64,000 nucleotides of DNA from Pseudomonadota bacterium (lineage in GTDB: Bacteria; Pseudomonadota; Gammaproteobacteria; Burkholderiales; JABEVD01). The notes below the pieces were generated by a model. The model was given only the letters and a program-made list of their open reading frames with translations. It searched no databases and had not been told where the DNA came from. The stretch is taken from assembly GCA_021835845.1 (NCBI GenBank), contig JAKBJU010000004.1, positions 1-64,000 of the forward strand, given 5' to 3'. Below are positions 20,281-29,361 of the stretch, piece by piece. Position numbers and translations under genes: made by a program. Each line of letters opens with the position of its first letter. Position 1 is the stretch's first letter.

Positions 20281-21030
20281 TCACTGCTTACTGACAGGAA
20301 TATCGGTCTCTTGCACGGGAGCCGCAGCCAGGATCATGACAGTGACCCGCCTGTTCCTCGCCCTGCCTGCAGCCGTATCATTGGAATCTACCGGGTGATT
20401 TTCCGCATAGCCTTCCACCACCATGCGCGCAGGATCGATGCCGTTTGTGGCGAACAGCCTCACCACACTGCTCGCACGCGCCGAGGAGAGTTCCCAATTC
20501 GACGGAAAAGACGGAGTGCTGATCGGCGTGTCGTCGGTATAGCCCATAACCTTGATGTCATGATTGTCGTTTTTCAGCACTTGGGCGACCGCCTGGAGCG
20601 CCTTGACGGATTTCGGCTCGAGATCGGCCTCCCCTGACTTGAACAGCAGGCTCGCGTTGATCTCCACTGTCACACCGATATTGCTTTGCATGACCCTGAC
20701 CTTGCCGGCATTCACCAGCGGAGACATGACCGAAAGGATATTTTGCGCGATGCCCTGCATCTTTTCGCGGCGCTGCTCGGCCAGCAGGCTCTTCCCGGAA
20801 TCGGGCACAGGACGGGGCGGCAGCAGCCGACTCGACTTGGGGGGAGGAGCGGATGTCTTGTTGAGAAAAGCATCCGAAAGTGAAACGCCGAAAGTGCGAT
20901 ACTTCCCCTCATTGACGGAAGAAGTGGCATACATCACCACGAAGAAGGCAAAAAGCAGCGTGATGAAATCGGAGTACGAAATCATCCACCTTTCATGGTT
21001 GTCGCGATCCTCCTCCCGCTTTTTGCGCAC
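20281..21030 (-). CDS. motD: Flagellar stator protein MotB/MotD
   Basis: 249 residues. The GTG start at 21030 has AGGAGG just upstream; the open frame continues to 21345 but that part only shadows motC. The N-terminus is strongly charged, then NHERWMISYSDFITLLFAFFVVMYA gives the single transmembrane helix with the proton-carrying aspartate in SYSDF. The C-terminal OmpA-like peptidoglycan-binding domain contains NWELSSARASSVVRLF and GYAENHPVDSND. Together with MotC it forms the ion channel that drives flagellar rotation. It is 8 bases from motC. Sequence style favours MotD over MotB. Confidence 0.88.
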   Translation of the reverse strand: MRKKREEDRDNHERWMISYSDFITLLFAFFVVMYATSSVNEGKYRTFGVSLSDAFLNKTSAPPPKSSRLLPPRPVPDSGKSLLAEQRREKMQGIAQNILSVMSPLVNAGKVRVMQSNIGVTVEINASLLFKSGEADLEPKSVKALQAVAQVLKNDNHDIKVMGYTDDTPISTPSFPSNWELSSARASSVVRLFATNGIDPARMVVEGYAENHPVDSNDTAAGRARNRRVTVMILAAAPVQETDIPVSKQ

Positions 21031-21038
21031 GGCCCCTC

Positions 21039-21785
21039 CTAGACGACATAACCCAGCAGTTTTTCCTCGATGATGCGCGGATTCTCCCCCTGCGCGATGG
21101 CAACCAGACCGTCGATCAGCATTTCCCGCCAGATGACCTGCTGGTTGATCAGCGTCTTGAGCTTGTTTGCAATGGGCAGGAATACCAGATTGGCAAGCCC
21201 CACGCCGTATATGGTCGCAACGAAGGCAACTGCAATCCCCCCGCCGAGCTTGGCCGGATTGGACAGGTTTTCCATGACATGAATGAGACCGAGAACCGCC
21301 CCCAGAATCCCGATCGTCGGAGCATATCCGCCAGCCGCCTCCCACACTCTGGCGGACTGACGCCCGAAATCCTCGAAGGCATTGATGTCAACTTCCAGCA
21401 TTTCCCGCATCTTTTCCGGAGGCGTGCCGTCCACGAGAAGGTGCATCCCCTTCCTGACGAAAGGATCCTTGATCTCTTCCACGCCGGCATCCAGGATCAG
21501 AAGCCCTTCCTTGCGAACCGCGCTGCTCCATACCGTGATCTGGCGAATCAGCGATTCCGAAGCATAATTGGGGGGGATGAAAATCCACTCAAGCATCCTG
21601 ATTCCGCCCCAGAATACCCTGATCGGCGTCTGCAGCATCACCGCTCCGACAGTCCCTCCGGCCACGATCACGAAGGCGGTCACCTGAAGCAGCGAATCGA
21701 CATGGCCGCCTTCCAGGATATGCCCTCCGACGATCCCGGAGAGTGCCAGAATCAGTCCGATTGCGCTGTTGAAATCGAATCTCAT
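21039..21785 (-). CDS. motC: Flagellar stator protein MotA/MotC
   Basis: 248 residues with four predicted membrane helices (about 7-22, 33-50, 150-170 and 183-203). It contains the family's cytoplasmic loop and the conserved GGYAPTIGILGAVLGLIHVMENL segment with prolines near the channel. With MotD it makes the stator that couples ion flow to torque. The gene lies 3 bases downstream of fliA. The placement fleN/flhG-fliA-motC-motD recalls Pseudomonas, where chemotaxis genes lie between; none are present here. Confidence 0.9.
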   Translation of the reverse strand: MRFDFNSAIGLILALSGIVGGHILEGGHVDSLLQVTAFVIVAGGTVGAVMLQTPIRVFWGGIRMLEWIFIPPNYASESLIRQITVWSSAVRKEGLLILDAGVEEIKDPFVRKGMHLLVDGTPPEKMREMLEVDINAFEDFGRQSARVWEAAGGYAPTIGILGAVLGLIHVMENLSNPAKLGGGIAVAFVATIYGVGLANLVFLPIANKLKTLINQQVIWREMLIDGLVAIAQGENPRIIEEKLLGYVV

Positions 21786-21788
21786 GAG

Positions 21789-22502
21789 CTAGCGCATCCC
21801 CTTGAGCTTGCTGCGCAGCCTTGCGATTGCCTGACTGTGCAGCTGACACACCCGCGATTCCCCAACGCCGAGAACTTCGCCGATTTCCTTGAGATTGAGT
21901 TCCTCGTCGTAATACAGCGCCATCACCAGCTTTTCCCTCTCCGGCAGATTGGCTATCGCCTTGGTGAGCTCGCTGTGGAAGCTCTCGCCCATAAGTCTTG
22001 CCAGGGGCTCGGATGTGCTGTCCCCGCAATGACGATCGAGAAAATGATCTTCCCCCTCTTCGTCATAATCGTTGTAATAGACCAATTGATTGCCGCGGGC
22101 CTCCAGAAGAAGCTTGTGGTATTCTTCGAGCGGGATGCCCAATTCATCCGCCACTTCACGCTCGCTTACCGTTCGCCCCAGACGCTGCTCGGTTGCATGG
22201 ATGGCATCTTCAACGCGCCTCGAATTTCTTCGCACCTCGCGAGGAAACCAGTCGCTCGAACGCAGCCCGTCCAGCATCGCACCCCTGATCCTCTGGGAAG
22301 CATAGGTCTCGAACTGCGCCCCCTGGGCGGCATCATAGCGCTGAATGGCATCCAGAAGCCCCAGCATGCCGGTCTGAACCAGATCTTCCACCTGCACGTT
22401 GGCAGGCAGCCTCGCCATCATGTGGTGTGCGATTCGTTTCACCAGCGGCGCATACTGGGCGATTCTGCCATCCAGATCGGTCAGTCCCGAAGGGGTATAC
22501 AT
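21789..22502 (-). CDS. fliA: RNA polymerase sigma factor for flagellar operons (sigma-28)
   Basis: 237 residues with sigma region 2 (APLVKRIAHHMMARLPANVQVEDLVQTGMLGLLDAI, FETYASQRIRGAMLDGLRSSDW), region 3 (RRVEDAIHATEQRLGRTVSEREVADELG) and region 4 helix-turn-helix (LNLKEIGEVLGVGESRVCQLHSQAIARLR). It directs late flagellar and motility gene transcription and is normally held by the anti-sigma factor FlgM, which is not in this window. It sits 32 bases downstream of flhG. Confidence 0.95.
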   Translation of the reverse strand: MYTPSGLTDLDGRIAQYAPLVKRIAHHMMARLPANVQVEDLVQTGMLGLLDAIQRYDAAQGAQFETYASQRIRGAMLDGLRSSDWFPREVRRNSRRVEDAIHATEQRLGRTVSEREVADELGIPLEEYHKLLLEARGNQLVYYNDYDEEGEDHFLDRHCGDSTSEPLARLMGESFHSELTKAIANLPEREKLVMALYYDEELNLKEIGEVLGVGESRVCQLHSQAIARLRSKLKGMR

Positions 22503-22534
22503 TTGGAATCAGGGGCAAAAAAACATATTATGCC

Positions 22535-23413
22535 CTAAATACTGGCGGGGCTTAACCTGTCGCTTCGTAACAGATGCTGCAGAAATTCGCTCAGGCTCAT
22601 GTCCGTGTGCTGCGGGCAGGGCCAGCGAACGACCGAATCGGCAATCTGCCTGAAGCTCGAACTGGCTGCCGAAAGCGGGAATGCCCCGATCACGGAGCCT
22701 TTCAGGCGGGATGCCTGCCGCAGCGATTCATCTAGCGGAACCTGTCCCATGAAATCGAGCGAAATGGCGAGAAAGCGCCTTGCGACCTTCGACATGCTGT
22801 CGAACACTGCGCGCGCCTCTTCGTCACTCCTAACCTTGTTGACCAGTATCCTGAAGTGGCGCTTGCCGTAATGCCGGTTCATCGTCTTGATCAGCGCGTA
22901 AGCATCGGTGATCGAATCTCCCTCCGCTGACACCACGACGACAATCTCCTGGGCGGGCAAACTCAGGGAAAGCAGGTGGCTGGCGCTGCCAGCCGCCGTA
23001 TCGACCAGAACGACATCCACTGGCCTTGCGATATTGCTCATGCAGGCAACCAGCCTCTCCTGACTCAATTCGTCCAGCCCGGCCAGCGCCTGCATGCCTT
23101 GAGCCGCCTGCAATATGGCAATGCCGTCCGGTCCGGGAATCATGACTTCCTCGAAACTCATGCCGCATCTTGCCACATCCAGAAGATCGTGGGACTTCCT
23201 GATGCCAAGCAGGGAGGTCAGGTTGCCCTTGCCGGGATTCTCGTCAAGGATCATGACATTCTTTCCGGCGCCGGACAGGGCTGTCGCGAGATTGAAAACG
23301 GTTGTCGTCTTTCCCACTCCCTTGCCCGAGCTTGTCAGGGTGAGTATCCTGACGAAATCCCGGCCCAGGAGCCTGCGCAACCCTTCCGCCTGGTCGATCA
23401 CGAATTGCCCCAT
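22535..23413 (-). CDS. flhG: Flagellar number regulator FlhG/FleN (MinD-like ATPase)
   Basis: 292 residues with the deviant Walker A SGKGVGKTT (29-37), the DENPGKGN region and the VLVDTAAG Walker B-type strand. FlhG family proteins control flagellar number and placement, usually by stimulating FlhF GTPase and restraining the master regulator. The start lies directly at the flhF stop with no gap, which fits the flhF-flhG coupling seen in polar flagellates. A C-terminal amphipathic stretch (MSLSEFLQHLLRSDRL) could act as a membrane-targeting helix. Confidence 0.92.
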   Translation of the reverse strand: MGQFVIDQAEGLRRLLGRDFVRILTLTSSGKGVGKTTTVFNLATALSGAGKNVMILDENPGKGNLTSLLGIRKSHDLLDVARCGMSFEEVMIPGPDGIAILQAAQGMQALAGLDELSQERLVACMSNIARPVDVVLVDTAAGSASHLLSLSLPAQEIVVVVSAEGDSITDAYALIKTMNRHYGKRHFRILVNKVRSDEEARAVFDSMSKVARRFLAISLDFMGQVPLDESLRQASRLKGSVIGAFPLSAASSSFRQIADSVVRWPCPQHTDMSLSEFLQHLLRSDRLSPASI

Positions 23414-24541
23414 TTATACCTCGAAGCCACCCGTCATCATCAATGGGTATTCGACGTCCTTGAGCGCATGCGGAGAATCTTCCTTGACGGCCCGGAATGC
23501 ACGGTCGATCAAGTATTTCGAATTCGCCGCATGCAGATCTTCAGGAACGCGCTGGCCGTTTGCGATGAAATGCAACACAAGCCTGTTGCGCATCACCACA
23601 TCGAGCGCCGAGCCCATGCCGATCGCCTCATCCACTTTGGTCAGGATGCATCCGCTCAAGTCCCTTCCCCTGTAAGCCCTCACCACATCATCCAGAGTCT
23701 CTCCGCTGGAAGTGGCATTAAGCAGCAGCACCCTTTCGACATCGGCTTCGCAGCCGGAAAGCATCGCGACCTGATCGAGCACTTTTTGATCCTTCTGGCT
23801 CATGCCTATGGTGTCGATCAGCACCAGATGCTTGTCCTTCAATTCATGCAGGATAAGATTCAATTCTGCCGCATCCTTGACGGCATGCACCGGCACGCCG
23901 AGTATTCTGCCGTATATCCTGAGCTGTTCGTAGGCGCCGATACGGTAGCTATCCGTGGTCACCAGGGCGAGCTTGCCTGCGCCATGGCGAACCACGCAGC
24001 GCGCTGCAAGCTTTGCGGTGGTCGTGGTCTTGCCGACTCCCGTTGGCCCCACCAGGGCGAAAACTCCGCCCCTGTCGACAATGTCCGCTTCCGGATTCGC
24101 CACGGCGAGATTCCTCACAAGCGCGGTCTTGATCCACTCGATCGCCTCCCTCTCCGATTTCAGGGGCGGCATCTTGTCCATCATCTGCCTCGAAAGCCTC
24201 GGGCTGAAGCCCGCACCCAAAACCTTTCGCATCGCCGAAACCTTCACGGGATCGCGCCTTTCCATATCCCCCCAGGCAAACCCGGCGAGCTGCTCTTCCA
24301 GCATGCTGCGCATCGTCCTGATTTCGTCCATGATTTCGGCCATTTCAGCCCTGTCGATCTGGGGCTCTTCGGCCTGAACGGGTTGGCTCAGAACTGCCGC
24401 ATCATCGCTTGCAAGCGCCGTGATCTCCACCCCTCCCGCAACGGGCCGGTTGGAAAGAATGAGCGCATCCGCCCCGAGCGCTTCCTTGACCTTGCGCAAT
24501 GCCTCGCCGGCCGTCTTTCCGCTGAACTTCCTGACTCTCAT
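23414..24541 (-). CDS. flhF: Flagellar biosynthesis SRP-like GTPase FlhF
   Basis: 375 residues: an N-terminal B domain starting MRVRKFSGKTAGEALRKVKEALG, a middle helical N domain, then the SRP-type GTPase G domain with GPTGVGKTTTTAKLA (P-loop about 165-172), DSYRIGAYEQLRIY and DTIGMSQKD. FlhF marks the pole and recruits early flagellar parts. It overlaps flhA by 4 bases and abuts flhG. Confidence 0.95.
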   Translation of the reverse strand: MRVRKFSGKTAGEALRKVKEALGADALILSNRPVAGGVEITALASDDAAVLSQPVQAEEPQIDRAEMAEIMDEIRTMRSMLEEQLAGFAWGDMERRDPVKVSAMRKVLGAGFSPRLSRQMMDKMPPLKSEREAIEWIKTALVRNLAVANPEADIVDRGGVFALVGPTGVGKTTTTAKLAARCVVRHGAGKLALVTTDSYRIGAYEQLRIYGRILGVPVHAVKDAAELNLILHELKDKHLVLIDTIGMSQKDQKVLDQVAMLSGCEADVERVLLLNATSSGETLDDVVRAYRGRDLSGCILTKVDEAIGMGSALDVVMRNRLVLHFIANGQRVPEDLHAANSKYLIDRAFRAVKEDSPHALKDVEYPLMMTGGFEV

Positions 24542-26613
24542 GCCCTACCTCCCAATACTGCTGTAACTTTGATCGATCTTGTGTCCGGCACTTCCGTGTG
24601 CGCCAATACCTTCAACTGGGGAATGGCTCTCCTCAGGAAGCGGGAAAGCAGCGTCCTGAGCTGGGATGGCACCAGCAAGACCGGGGGAATTCCCATGTTT
24701 TCCTGATTCTGCGTAGCCACATTGGCCTCCCTGAGCAAGGTATCCGCAAGCCCGGGTTCGATGGCCGCCTCCGCACCTCCGGATTGCATCGCCTGCATCA
24801 GAAGCCGCTCAAGCTTGGGATCGATGGTGATCACCTGAAGTTCGCTTGAAGCCGGGGCAATCTGCTGGACGATGGAACGCGAAAGCCTTGCCCGAACCAG
24901 AGCGGTCAGCTCTTCGGGATCCTGGGTTTTGGCGGCATGGTCGATCATGGCTTCGAGTATGGAACGGATGTCGCGTATCGGAATGCTCTCGTCGAGCAAA
25001 TTCTGCAGCACTTTCTGTACCACGGAGAGCGAAACGAGCTTGGGCGTGAGATCCTCGACAAGCTTGGGCAGCTCGCGCGAAGCATGGTCGAGCAGCTTCT
25101 GCAATTCCTCCCGGCCCAGAAGTTCGGAGGAATGCTTCTGGATCAGGTGATTGAGGTGCGTGGCCACCACCGTGCTCGCATCGACCACCGTATAGCCCTG
25201 AATCTGCGCCTGCTCGCGAAGCCCTGCCTCCACCCAGACTGCCGGCAGTCCGAAAGCGGGATCCTGAGTCACCGTGCCCGGCAAGCTTCCCGTTACCCTG
25301 CCGGGATTGATTGCAAGAAACATCCCGGGATACACGTCGCCCGTACCGACTGTCACCCCTTTCAGGCTGATCTTGTAGGCATTGGGCTTCAATTCAAGGT
25401 TGTCGCGGATGTGCACGGAAGGCGGCAAGAACCCGATGTCCTGGGCGAATTTCTTCCTTATCCCCTTGATCCTTTTGAGAAGATCGCCATCCTGAGCCTT
25501 ATCCACCAAGGATATCAGCCTGTACCCCACTTCCAATCCAAGCACATCGACCAGCGCGACATCATCCCAGCTCACTTCCTGGGCTTCCGCAGCCGGCGCT
25601 TCGACCGGAGGCGGCGCCTTTGCGACCCTGGCCAGCCTGCTGCGGAAATAGGCCAGGGCTCCGAGCAAGATCGAAAACAGGATGAAAGGAAAATGGGGCA
25701 TGCCAGGAATGATCCCGAGCCCGCCGATGATGGCCGCCGCAATCAGAATGATCTGGGGATTGGTGAAAAGCTGCGCGAGGAACTGCTGGCCGATATTCTC
25801 GTCCGAACCGACTCTTGCCACCATCAGACCAGCAGCGGTCGAAATCATCAAGGAAGGGATCTGCGCCACGAGGCCGTCGCCGATGGTCAGGAGCGTATAG
25901 GTTTTGGCAGCGACCCCGATATCCAGGCCATGCTGCAGCACGCCGACTATCAATCCCCCGACGATGTTGATCAGCATGACCATTACCCCTGCCATCGCAT
26001 CCCTGACCACGAACGAACCCGCGCCATCCATCGCGCCGAAAAAGTCTGCTTCCTGCGAAAGCTCGGCCCGCCGCCTCTTCGCTTCATCCTCGCCGATCAA
26101 CCCGGAATTGAGATCGGCATCGATCGCCATCTGCTTGCCAGGCATTGCATCCAGCGTGAACCTCGCCCCGACCTGGGCGATCCGATGCGCGCCGTGCGTG
26201 ACCACGTAGAAGTTGATGATCACCAGGATGACGAAGACCACGATCCCGATGGTGTAATTGCCCCCCACCAGAAAATGACCGAATGCGCCGATCACCCTGC
26301 CCGCAGCATCCTCGCCCTCGTGTCCGCGCATCAGCACGACCCGGGCCGATGCCACATTGAGGGACAGGCGCAGCAAGGTCGTGATCAGAATGACCGCGGG
26401 AAAGGAAGAGAATTCCAGCGGCTTGACGGTATTGATGCTCAGCATCAGCACGATCACGGAAAGCGATATGTTGAAAGTGAACAGGATGTCGAGCAGGAAG
26501 GGGGGCAAGGGCAGGACCATCATCGACAGGATCATGACGATCAGAAGAGGCCCGGCAATGTTTTTCAGGCTGGCAGCATTTTTCAGCGAAAGCAGATTGG
26601 CCAGGCCGTTCAT
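24538..26613 (-). CDS. flhA: Flagellar type III export gate component FlhA
   Basis: 691 residues: eight membrane helices in the first about 310 residues, with the conserved cytoplasmic loop (GKQMAIDADLNSGLIGEDEAKRRR), then a linker and the cytoplasmic substrate- and chaperone-docking domain. Normal length for the family. It is the large proton-linked gate of the export apparatus together with FlhB. It overlaps flhB and flhF by 4 bases each. Confidence 0.96.
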   Translation of the reverse strand: MNGLANLLSLKNAASLKNIAGPLLIVMILSMMVLPLPPFLLDILFTFNISLSVIVLMLSINTVKPLEFSSFPAVILITTLLRLSLNVASARVVLMRGHEGEDAAGRVIGAFGHFLVGGNYTIGIVVFVILVIINFYVVTHGAHRIAQVGARFTLDAMPGKQMAIDADLNSGLIGEDEAKRRRAELSQEADFFGAMDGAGSFVVRDAMAGVMVMLINIVGGLIVGVLQHGLDIGVAAKTYTLLTIGDGLVAQIPSLMISTAAGLMVARVGSDENIGQQFLAQLFTNPQIILIAAAIIGGLGIIPGMPHFPFILFSILLGALAYFRSRLARVAKAPPPVEAPAAEAQEVSWDDVALVDVLGLEVGYRLISLVDKAQDGDLLKRIKGIRKKFAQDIGFLPPSVHIRDNLELKPNAYKISLKGVTVGTGDVYPGMFLAINPGRVTGSLPGTVTQDPAFGLPAVWVEAGLREQAQIQGYTVVDASTVVATHLNHLIQKHSSELLGREELQKLLDHASRELPKLVEDLTPKLVSLSVVQKVLQNLLDESIPIRDIRSILEAMIDHAAKTQDPEELTALVRARLSRSIVQQIAPASSELQVITIDPKLERLLMQAMQSGGAEAAIEPGLADTLLREANVATQNQENMGIPPVLLVPSQLRTLLSRFLRRAIPQLKVLAHTEVPDTRSIKVTAVLGGRA

Positions 26614-27734
26614 TCAGACTCTCCCGGATCGAGTTCCCGGGGAACCGGCAGATTCACCGGCAGCTGCGCATTCATTCCCCGCTTCAACTGATAAACGTAG
26701 GCGAGCACTTCAGCAACTGCGGCATACAGCGCTTCCGGAATTTCATCCCCAACCTCGGCATTGAAATAAAGCGCCCGCGCAAGGGGAGGGGCTTCCAGAA
26801 TGGGGATCGAGTTCTCTTCGGCGATTTCCCTGATGCGGCCGGCGAGCAGATGGGCGCCGCTTGCAACAATCTTGGGGGCCCCCATGTTTTCCTGGTAGCG
26901 CAAAGCTACGGCATAATGGGTCGGATTGGTCACAACCACGTCGGCCTTGGGGATCTCCGCCATCATGCGGCGACGGGCCATTTCGCGCTGCATCTGCCTG
27001 ATCTTACCCTTGACCTCCGGACTGCCGTTGTCCTCCTTGTTCTCCTGCTTCACCTCGTCCTTGGTCATCTTGAGCTTGTCTTTATAGTCCCATTTCTGGT
27101 ACGGAATATCGACCGCAACAATCAGCAGCATGGATCCGACAATCTCGAGAAAACTGACTGCCATCGTGTGCCCCAGATGAGCGAGCCCCATCCTGAGCGG
27201 CTCCTTTGCCAGATCGAAAAAAACGCCCCGGTTGTGCCAGATCACGAAGGTGGCCATGGTGCCGACCAGGATGGCTTTCAGGGTCGCCTTCCCCAGCTCG
27301 ACGAAGCCTTTCAGGGAAAACATCCGGGCGAGCCCGGCCAGCGGATTCAAGGCTCCGAAATTGAGCGTCAGCCGCTTCAATGAAAATACCCAGCCGCCCA
27401 CAAGAGAAGGGGACCACAGGATGACGATCACCAGAAGCAGCATGAAGGGAAGAAACTCGAGGAGGGTGTTCGAGGAGAGGACGTAGAATCTGCGGATCAC
27501 GAGAAACGGATCGTCGAAAGCCAGCGCCCGTTCGAAAACCAGACCCTGGGTCATCATGTTCGACAGGTATCCCATGAGATGGGAGCCCATCGCCCAGAGC
27601 CCCGCACCCGAGGCAATCAGGAGTGCAAAAGTCGCCAATTCCCTGGACTGGGGAACCTGCCCTTCTTCCTGACGCGCTTTTTCGAGCCGTCGATACGAAG
27701 GGGCTTCTGTTCGCTGGTCTTTGTCTTCAGCCAT
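26610..27734 (-). CDS. flhB: Flagellar type III export switch protein FlhB
   Basis: 374 residues with four membrane helices in the first about 210 residues and a cytoplasmic domain carrying the autocleavage motif NPTH (N270-P271-T272-H273). Cleavage there switches export from rod/hook to filament substrates. It is the first gene of the flhB-flhA-flhF-flhG-fliA-motC-motD run; the start has GGGTAAAG just upstream. The promoter should lie in 27735-27837, which has no convincing sigma-54 or sigma-28 box. Confidence 0.95.
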   Translation of the reverse strand: MAEDKDQRTEAPSYRRLEKARQEEGQVPQSRELATFALLIASGAGLWAMGSHLMGYLSNMMTQGLVFERALAFDDPFLVIRRFYVLSSNTLLEFLPFMLLLVIVILWSPSLVGGWVFSLKRLTLNFGALNPLAGLARMFSLKGFVELGKATLKAILVGTMATFVIWHNRGVFFDLAKEPLRMGLAHLGHTMAVSFLEIVGSMLLIVAVDIPYQKWDYKDKLKMTKDEVKQENKEDNGSPEVKGKIRQMQREMARRRMMAEIPKADVVVTNPTHYAVALRYQENMGAPKIVASGAHLLAGRIREIAEENSIPILEAPPLARALYFNAEVGDEIPEALYAAVAEVLAYVYQLKRGMNAQLPVNLPVPRELDPGESE

Positions 27735-27837
27735 CTTTACCCGAATTCAAGGCAGAATCCATCAAACCTAATCCTGTTTGTCACCTGGCTAGCATAATCA
27801 CATGTTTTTCTTGAAAAGTAAATGCAAAAGTGAAATT

Positions 27838-28896
27838 TCAACGCAAATGTTGCGCCAATGCCCAGAGAACATGCTCTCGCACCAGTTCAGACGCCTGAAA
27901 GAGCCTGTATTTCAACGCACTGACGACCGGCTCGGAAGACTGGGCATTGCCCAATGCAACCGCGACATTCCTGAGCCAGCGCTCGTATCCTATTCTGCGG
28001 ATGGCAGATCCTTCCAGCTTGGCATTGAACTCTTCCTCCGACCAGTAAGAAAGCGCGACGAGATCAACCCTGTCGAGATCATTTCTGACTGCAAAATCGG
28101 ATTCCGGGGACATTTTCGCGAAGCGGTTCCAGGGGCAGACCAGCTGGCAGTCATCGCAGCCGTAAATCCGGTTGCCTATGGCCTTGCGAAATTCGACCGG
28201 AATGGCACCATGATGCTCGATGGTGAGATAGGAAATGCAGCGCCTGGCATCAAGCAGGTAAGGCGCCACGATCGCGCCTGTCGGGCAGATGTCGATGCAC
28301 TTCGTGCAATTGCCGCAATGATTTTCGACCGGCGCATCGCTGACCAGCGGCAGGCTCGTGTAGATCTCGCCCAAGAAAAAAAAGGAACCCGATTGCCTGT
28401 TGAGCAACAGGGTGTGCTTGCCTCGCCAGCCGAGCCCAGCGTTGCCGGCAAGCTCGACTTCCATGACAGGCGCGCTGTCCGTGAAAACGCGGCAATTGAA
28501 TTGCCCCGCATGCGCTTCGATTCTTTGGGCAAGCATCCCGAGTTTTTTTCGCAGCACCTTGTGGTAATCGCGGCCCAGCGCATAGCGGGAAACATAGGCC
28601 TTTTCGGGATCTTCCAGAACATCCCATGCCTCGGCCGGATTTCCGGCAAGATAATTCATCGCCACCGAAATCACGTTCACCGTTCCGGGATGCAGGGACT
28701 CAGGTTTCGAACGCAAGGCGGCATGTTTTGCCATATAATGCATTTCGCCGTGAAATCCCTTGTCCAGCCAGCCAGCGAGGCGCAAACCGGCCTCTCCAAG
28801 GTCTGTGCCGCTGAAGCCCACTGCCGAAAAGCCGAGCTCACGCGCCCAGGATCTGATTTTTTCCTCGACCGAACTGAAAGGCGGATCGAATTGCAT
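27838..28896 (-). CDS. queG: Epoxyqueuosine reductase QueG
   Basis: 352 residues. Last step of queuosine tRNA modification, reducing epoxyqueuosine in a cobalamin-dependent reaction. Two ferredoxin-like 4Fe-4S motifs are visible: CGNCTKCIDICPTGAI with a later cysteine in RRCISYLTIEH, and CDDCQLVCPWNRFA. The C-terminal HEAT-like part (RWLRNVAVALGNAQSS) is also present. Its ATG (28896) overlaps the proposed tsaE start on the other strand, so the two genes share a divergent start region. Confidence 0.94.
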   Translation of the reverse strand: MQFDPPFSSVEEKIRSWARELGFSAVGFSGTDLGEAGLRLAGWLDKGFHGEMHYMAKHAALRSKPESLHPGTVNVISVAMNYLAGNPAEAWDVLEDPEKAYVSRYALGRDYHKVLRKKLGMLAQRIEAHAGQFNCRVFTDSAPVMEVELAGNAGLGWRGKHTLLLNRQSGSFFFLGEIYTSLPLVSDAPVENHCGNCTKCIDICPTGAIVAPYLLDARRCISYLTIEHHGAIPVEFRKAIGNRIYGCDDCQLVCPWNRFAKMSPESDFAVRNDLDRVDLVALSYWSEEEFNAKLEGSAIRRIGYERWLRNVAVALGNAQSSEPVVSALKYRLFQASELVREHVLWALAQHLR

Positions 28897-29361
28897 GACA
28901 CGCTACACCTTCATCTCAAAGACAAACAGGATACGGCTGCGCTGGGCAGCAAAATCGCCGCAATTTTGCACCCCGGCCTGACCCTCCATCTCGTTGGCGA
29001 ACTCGGGGCAGGGAAAACATCGCTTGCCAGGAGCATCCTCAAGGCGCTGGGCTATGCCGGAAAAGTCAAAAGCCCGACCTATGCGCTGGTTGAACTTTAC
29101 ACGATTTCTAGGCTAAACTTATATCATTTTGATTTGTATCGTTTCAGCAGCCCGAGCGAATGGATCGAATCCGGATTTCGCGAATATTTCAACCCGGAAT
29201 CGATCTGCCTCGTCGAGTGGCCTGAAAAGGGCGGGGCATACATTCCGAAGCCCGACATCAGGATATCTCTGGATATCGAAGGGAAAGGCAGACATGTCAG
29301 AATCGACGCAACCTCGGAGGCAGGCGGGCAGTGCTTGAAGCGCTTAAAAGAAACCGTCTGA
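28891..29361 (+). CDS. tsaE: tRNA threonylcarbamoyladenosine biosynthesis ATPase TsaE
   Basis: 156 residues from a TTG start at 28891 (HDTLHLHLKDKQDTAALG follows). The frame is open far upstream, but that portion is antisense to queG. P-loop GELGAGKTSLARSIL, the KSPTYALVELY motif and YHFDLYRF are diagnostic of TsaE, which powers t6A37 formation in tRNA with TsaB/TsaD/TsaC. It overlaps amiB by 31 bases. The TTG start is preferred because it gives normal family length, with GGCGGA about 5-10 bases upstream; it is not certain. Confidence 0.88.
   Translation: MHDTLHLHLKDKQDTAALGSKIAAILHPGLTLHLVGELGAGKTSLARSILKALGYAGKVKSPTYALVELYTISRLNLYHFDLYRFSSPSEWIESGFREYFNPESICLVEWPEKGGAYIPKPDIRISLDIEGKGRHVRIDATSEAGGQCLKRLKETV

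Noticed and set aside
27802-28890. Long upstream extension of the tsaE frame
   Set aside because: This part is antisense to queG, which has complete iron-sulfur motifs; family length places the tsaE start near 28891.
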